Source of the DNA: an uncultured Planctomycetia bacterium
GTDB lineage: Bacteria; Planctomycetota; Phycisphaerae; FEN-1346; JAACEH01
Assembly (NCBI GenBank): GCA_903929765.1
Contig: CAIYVX010000097.1
Coordinates: 16,556 to 80,555, forward strand
Direction: 5' to 3'
DNA: 64,000 bases
The notes beneath the pieces were generated by a model that ran no database searches, was not told the DNA's origin, and was given only the letters and a program-made list of their open reading frames with translations. Shown here piece after piece: positions 59,820 through 64,000 of the stretch. Both the position numbers and the translations under genes were made by a program. The first letter of the stretch is position 1, and each line of letters opens with the position of its first letter.

Positions 59820-62633
59820 CTACCGCTGTCTTTGTCGGTGGACCATCACCCGTAGGATAGCGCCGAGAACGTCGTCCAGGTGTTTGCCGACATCCTCGGC
59901 CAGGAACCGCAGGACGAAATAGCCATTCTCCTGTAACATCGCGTCCTTTCGACGGTCGCGGCGGTAGGCTTCAGGATCGGCCAGGTGCTGCCCGCCGTCG
60001 AGTTCGATGGCGAGTCGAGCCTCGGCGCAAAGAAGGTCCACTTCCATCTGGCCCCAGCCGTCAAACGCAATCGGCAACTCAACGTTGAGGCGGAACTTGC
60101 CGACGGTTTCCGGCAGTGTTTCCAATCGACGATACACGAATGCCTCGGTCGCACTGCGCGCCCGGTCGGCACCCTCGGCGTCAGGAGGCATCGACCTGGC
60201 AGCGTGAACGAACAGATTCCCCAGTGTCGAATCCACGCCGTCGCGGACCAATCGTCGGACACTGCCGGCATAGTCCTTCTTCCACGCGGGATCGATGGGG
60301 AGCGGCACGTCCACGGGCCAGCCGGGCACGGCGCTGGCCGGTAGCAGAATTGTGTACCCGATGGCCTCGTATCCGCGACAGCGTCGGTCAAACATCCGCG
60401 CCAACATCGGCACGTTGAGGTCGGCATAATCGTACACGCGGACCTCTCGCTTGCGGTCATGCAGCCGATGCAATCGGCCGGCGTACTGGGCGATGGTCCC
60501 GCGCCACGACACCGGCAGAGTCAGGAACAATGTGTCAAGCCGCGCATCGTCAAAGCCTTCTCCAATGTACCGCCCGGTGGCCAGCAGCACGCGTTCTTCA
60601 TTTTCGGGAACGGCTGCCAGCCGAGCAAGGACGGTCTTCAGTTCCTTTCTGCCCATGCCGCCGCGAAGAACGATGAGGTGACGGATTTCGGGAGAAAGGA
60701 ATTCAGCCAGGCGGTCAAGATGCTCCGTCCGTTCCGTCAGGACCACGGGGGAGCGACCTTCGCGGACCGCCTGCACCACGTCCTCGCAGATAAGCCGGTT
60801 GCGAGATTCGTCGGCGATCAACTCGTCGTACAGTGCATGAAACTGGGCCCGGACATCAGGATCGGCTGGCGCCAACGGAAGGAACCCCGTGGGACGGACA
60901 TATACCGAGTGCGTAAATGGCCTGGCCTCCGCCTGGGCTTTGGCATCGGCACGGTAGCGCACGGGCCCGCATTGCATGAAAATGATCGGATGATGACCGT
61001 CCTTTCGGGCCACGGTGGCCGAGAGGCCCGTGACGAACTTCGCCTTGGCCCGTCGCGCCACCTGCTCAAAACTGTGGGCGGACAGATGGTGGCACTCATC
61101 GACGACCAGATGGCCGTACTCACCGACCCGGTCGTCCACGATGCCCTTTTGTACCAGGCTCTGAATGACCGCCACGTCGATCACGCCCGTCGGCTTTTTG
61201 CGTCCGCCGCCGATTTGGCCGATGGCCTTCGCCGGCAGTCCGAGGAATGCGGACAATCGTTCCACCCATTGTTCCAGCAACTGTCGTCGGTGAACCAGAA
61301 CCAGCGTGTTGACGCCGCGCTGGGCGATGAGCCACGCCGCCACAACCGTTTTCCCGAATGCAGTCGTGGCAGCCAGAACGCCCGTGTCGTGGTCCAGCAG
61401 GGCCTCCGCTGCCGCCTTCTGCTCGGATCGCAACTCGCCGTGGAACGAAACATCAAGGCGTTGACCGGCGCAGCGTTCGTCGCTGATGATCGGCTTGATC
61501 TTCAGATCGGATAGAAGGTCTTGCACGTCTTCCAGACAGCCGCGCGGCAGGCCGATGTACTGCGGATAGTTTTCGGCGCAGGCAATAACACGCGGCTTGT
61601 CATAGGTCGGCAGACGCATCGCCTGGGCTTTGTAGAATTCCGGGTTCTGAAATGCCGCCAGCCGGATGAGGCGATTACGCAGCCCGGGAGCCAACGATTC
61701 CTTGGCGATGTAGATCTGGTTTCCCAGAACCAGATCCATGCTCTCTGGCAGCGGGCCGGCAATCGACGGCTCTTTCCGATGGCGCGAGGGCGGCGCGATC
61801 CACGGCGCTTCGTCGTCCTCGTCGATCAGAGCCAGACGCACGCCAACAACCCGGCCGCGGCCCTCGGCGTCACGCACCATCGTCTCAGCCTCGGAGCGGC
61901 TGATCTTTCGGACGGTCGCCAGGAAGGCCCACTGGTCGGCGTGGGGTGCGAACTGTTCATTGAGAAAAACGCTGTTACCCTGCTCTCGAGGTTGTTTCTG
62001 GAGCGGGAGGGCAATCAGGTTTCCGAAGCCGCCTTTGGGCAAGGTATCCTGATTGGGGAAGAAGCGGTCGTAGGAATCCAGTCCGATGTCCGGACGGCGA
62101 TCCATGGTCTCGGTCAGGACATAGGCGCCGAGTTTCCTAGCCAGCGTCGCCGGAACTGCCTGCTCGAAAAAAAGCCAGACGTGACCGCCGTTGCCGGAAC
62201 GGGATCGCTCCAGCGCGGCCGGGAGGTTCAACTGGTGGCACGTTTCCAGGAACGCAGCTACATCATCGTGCCAGCTTTCCTTGTCGAAGTCGGCCGCCAG
62301 GAAGAAGCACGTCTCGTCCAAGAGCATCGGATAAATGCCCATGACAAAGTCGCGCCCGGCGTCGTCTTGTCCGGAAAGATGCCAGCGAACCACATCATCG
62401 GTAACGGGGAGAAACCGGCGGTTGGCACACTCAGCACACCGAACGGCGCGTTTGTCGCACAAGCCGCGAGTCCATTCGTTGGTGCAGGCCGGCTGGTAGC
62501 CGGACTTGCCGGTTTTGCGGCTCTCGAAGCGGCGGGGATAGACGTCGTTGCGTCCGCGAAATAGCGAGCGAAACAGGGCAATCTTCGCCTCTGGCGGCGA
62601 CTGATTGTTGACGGAGCCGTCTTTCTGATCCAT
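59820..62633 (-). CDS. TOTE-type primase-helicase with C-terminal nuclease domain
   Basis: The 937-residue product has three parts. The N terminus (about 15-270) resembles the archaeo-eukaryotic primase domain called TOTE conflict-system primase: FRSLFRGRNDVYPRRFES, a zinc-binding Cys set (CTNEW, CDK, CAECANR), FLAADFDK with catalytic Asp residues, and ERSRSGNGGHVW. The middle (about 430-780) is a superfamily 2 helicase with TTAFGKT, DECHH and QYAGRLHRLH. The C terminus (about 830-937) resembles small Vsr/DUF559-like nucleases (EVDLLCAEARLAIELDGGQH). The start at 62633 follows a promoter six bases upstream, making a leaderless message likely. It probably acts against foreign DNA. Confidence 0.85.
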   Translation of the reverse strand: MDQKDGSVNNQSPPEAKIALFRSLFRGRNDVYPRRFESRKTGKSGYQPACTNEWTRGLCDKRAVRCAECANRRFLPVTDDVVRWHLSGQDDAGRDFVMGIYPMLLDETCFFLAADFDKESWHDDVAAFLETCHQLNLPAALERSRSGNGGHVWLFFEQAVPATLARKLGAYVLTETMDRRPDIGLDSYDRFFPNQDTLPKGGFGNLIALPLQKQPREQGNSVFLNEQFAPHADQWAFLATVRKISRSEAETMVRDAEGRGRVVGVRLALIDEDDEAPWIAPPSRHRKEPSIAGPLPESMDLVLGNQIYIAKESLAPGLRNRLIRLAAFQNPEFYKAQAMRLPTYDKPRVIACAENYPQYIGLPRGCLEDVQDLLSDLKIKPIISDERCAGQRLDVSFHGELRSEQKAAAEALLDHDTGVLAATTAFGKTVVAAWLIAQRGVNTLVLVHRRQLLEQWVERLSAFLGLPAKAIGQIGGGRKKPTGVIDVAVIQSLVQKGIVDDRVGEYGHLVVDECHHLSAHSFEQVARRAKAKFVTGLSATVARKDGHHPIIFMQCGPVRYRADAKAQAEARPFTHSVYVRPTGFLPLAPADPDVRAQFHALYDELIADESRNRLICEDVVQAVREGRSPVVLTERTEHLDRLAEFLSPEIRHLIVLRGGMGRKELKTVLARLAAVPENEERVLLATGRYIGEGFDDARLDTLFLTLPVSWRGTIAQYAGRLHRLHDRKREVRVYDYADLNVPMLARMFDRRCRGYEAIGYTILLPASAVPGWPVDVPLPIDPAWKKDYAGSVRRLVRDGVDSTLGNLFVHAARSMPPDAEGADRARSATEAFVYRRLETLPETVGKFRLNVELPIAFDGWGQMEVDLLCAEARLAIELDGGQHLADPEAYRRDRRKDAMLQENGYFVLRFLAEDVGKHLDDVLGAILRVMVHRQRQR

Positions 62634-62639
62634 CGCAGC

Positions 62640-62668
62640 ATTATGCCGCAAGGCGGCCGAGTTCGCAA
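62640..62668 (-). promoter_or_regulatory. Predicted promoter of the primase-helicase gene
   Basis: On the minus strand TTGCGA and CATAAT are 17 bases apart and the -10 box ends six bases before the ATG. This implies a leaderless transcript and argues against the longer ORF start at 62801. Confidence 0.5.
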
Positions 62669-62931
62669 CGATGGCCTTGCTTCGACTACCGTTCCATCGG
62701 CAGTGACGACCTATCTTTCCAGTTGCGGTCTCTCTCAAACTCTCTCGATCTCTGGTCAAGATGCGGTCGGCGGTCAGCCATCCATTTTCTGTTCGCGCCA
62801 ACGGTTCGGCAGTCTCGTATCTTGAACCTACAATAAGAATTTACCCCAAGCCACCCCAAAAAATCCCACTTGATCTTTCTGACACCTCGTGTTAGGGTAT
62901 AGTTAGGTTTTGTGGGTTATCGGAGGTTGCC

Positions 62932-63906
62932 ATGGCGCAATTTGCATTAACCGATGACGTTTCCACCTTGCGACAAACAGCCAATCGCTCACTACTTGCG
63001 GACGCTCTCCAGGATGGACGACTGGTGCAAGAGGTGGTGGTCGACCCATCCGGCTACTTCAAGGTAGAGCACGTCGAATGGGGCAAGTACTGGTCGAATT
63101 CCCTGGTCGGCATGTCAGATCAGGTCTGGTCGGACCTGAATTCGCTGCGAACCGTGTGGCAGGCTTACTGCGACTCGGGCTATGATTTGGCATTGGCCTC
63201 CCCCTATTGTTACCGCTACTTCGAGCTCCTGCGGCTAGCTTTGGTTGGCAACCTTGGCCGGAGTTTTCTGGAGGCATTGGCAGGTTTTGAGGTCTTTCCC
63301 ATCCGTCGGTTTTATTCGTCGGGCGTGGAGGCCGCGGGAGTCATCACCGTTCGCCATCCTGCGTATCTGTTGGCGAAACTTCGCAAGCCAGCCGCTCCTG
63401 ACGATCCAAAGTATCTGCCGATGGTTTATCTCCCGCTTACGGGATCTGCACCTGCGTCTGGCGGTCTTTATTACCACTACCGACAACTGAAGTTTGACAG
63501 CCGGCACAACGCATCTGTCTTAGTCTATCCTGCGGCTGAACTTGGAAGGCGACTGGATTCCTTTGGCTGCATTGACGTGTTTTCCTCGATACTACGGTCC
63601 AAACCCGATCCACGCGGCCGTCAGCGAGCGGCCGCGATTGCCGACTGCGCGGTAGGCCCATTTCTGAAGCGGCGAGGCGCCACTGCCGGAAAGGTCTGGG
63701 GTGACGAGATAAGCATCGCCGACCTTGGTGGCGGGACCGGCATTCTTCTCAGCCACCTCTGCAAGCGGTTGCTCACTCGCTTCCCCGATGCGCTGGGTGG
63801 CCGGGCATTTGCGTGGTCGATTATCGATTTGAGTACACGGGATCCGGCTAGGCACACAACTGGTCAACTGCTTCGATGGGGGTGTAAAATCCTTTCTGTA
63901 AATTGA
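62932..63906 (+). CDS. Methyltransferase-like protein, probably truncated
   Basis: The 324-residue product starts behind CGGAGGTTGCC. Residues of about 1-255 are of unknown fold. Near 258-275 it reads ISIADLGGGTGILLSHLCKR, a good AdoMet-binding motif I, followed by WSIIDLS. A class I methyltransferase normally needs over 100 residues after motif I; only about 55 remain. The stop codon at 63904-63906 touches the first base of a 15-bp inverted repeat. I therefore suspect truncation by insertion of that element, or a frameshift. The substrate is unknown. It is divergent from the TOTE-type gene. Confidence 0.6.
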   Translation: MAQFALTDDVSTLRQTANRSLLADALQDGRLVQEVVVDPSGYFKVEHVEWGKYWSNSLVGMSDQVWSDLNSLRTVWQAYCDSGYDLALASPYCYRYFELLRLALVGNLGRSFLEALAGFEVFPIRRFYSSGVEAAGVITVRHPAYLLAKLRKPAAPDDPKYLPMVYLPLTGSAPASGGLYYHYRQLKFDSRHNASVLVYPAAELGRRLDSFGCIDVFSSILRSKPDPRGRQRAAAIADCAVGPFLKRRGATAGKVWGDEISIADLGGGTGILLSHLCKRLLTRFPDALGGRAFAWSIIDLSTRDPARHTTGQLLRWGCKILSVN

Positions 63907-63969
63907 TCTTCCTGGGGCGGCGGAGCGGAGGCGAGCGTAGCGAGCCGCAGCGAAGCCGCCCCAGGAAGA
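63907..63969. repeat. Long palindromic repeat at the end of the methyltransferase-like gene
   Basis: TCTTCCTGGGGCGGC and GCCGCCCCAGGAAGA form a perfect 15-bp inverted repeat around a GCGAGCGTAGCGAGC core that itself folds. Such GGCGAGCGTAGCGAG palindromes are dispersed repeats in several genomes (from memory). The first arm begins immediately after the TGA stop. Confidence 0.7.
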
Positions 63970-64000
63970 CCGGAAGTCTCTTGAAACGGTGGGCCAAAGA

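Noticed and set aside
56382-64000. Integrated phage or genomic island with defined ends
   Set aside because: No integrase, att repeats or tRNA target was seen; only accessory gene content suggests mobility.

Overview
The window looks like a chromosomal segment from an anaerobic member of the Planctomycetota, probably Phycisphaerae-like. This is an inference from gene content. It encodes a PEP-CTERM protein, a giant secreted repeat protein ending in a type I dockerin, a cluster of several GspG-type pseudopilins, a multisubunit [FeFe]-hydrogenase, and a desulforedoxin. GC is high, several GTG/TTG starts occur, and several promoters lie so close to the start codon that leaderless mRNAs are likely. 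No rRNA, tRNA or CRISPR array was seen.

Layout. 0-12.4 kb is a minus-strand type II secretion / type IV pilus-like cluster: two PilB/GspE ATPases, a PilT ATPase, GspF and five pseudopilins. It is interrupted by ispG on the plus strand. 12.4-13.5 kb is a structured intergenic region with terminator-like hairpins. 13.5-22.6 kb (plus) encodes a PEP-CTERM protein and a 2736-residue secreted protein of four large modules, about 18 InlB-like repeats and a dockerin. 22.9-31.6 kb (minus) is a phosphate-starvation region: phoB-phoR-pstS-pstC-pstA-pstB and a metallophosphoesterase. Three promoters there carry the same 11-bp-spaced YTAAC direct repeat, a candidate Pho box. 31.7-40.8 kb holds mixed genes: a zinc-ribbon protein, a lipoprotein phosphodiesterase, aspS, two envelope proteins of unknown function, a compact aconitase and an MBL hydrolase.

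41-56.4 kb (minus) is a self-contained hydrogen-metabolism island. In transcription order it is rex, nuoE-like, a NuoF/HydB-GltD fusion, the [FeFe]-hydrogenase catalytic subunit, a receiver protein, a sensory [FeFe]-hydrogenase fused to a histidine kinase, a receiver-kinase hybrid, hydE, hydG, aspA, hydF and a 48-residue desulforedoxin missing from the ORF track. A consensus promoter with two tandem Rex-like operators precedes rex. The whole set therefore probably responds to NADH/NAD+, and the kinases may sense H2.

56.9-64 kb is accessory. It has a tripartite hipB-hipS-hipT toxin-antitoxin operon with twin operators, an unknown 398-residue protein, a primase-helicase-nuclease of TOTE conflict-system type, and a methyltransferase-like ORF that ends exactly at a palindrome.

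Several families of small palindromic repeats run through the window. One is a composite element of about 145 bp found twice inside operons directly after a stop codon. Parts of these repeats also lie in frame inside coding genes (ispG, hydE, a membrane-anchored protein and the left-edge gene), where they add short peptide insertions.
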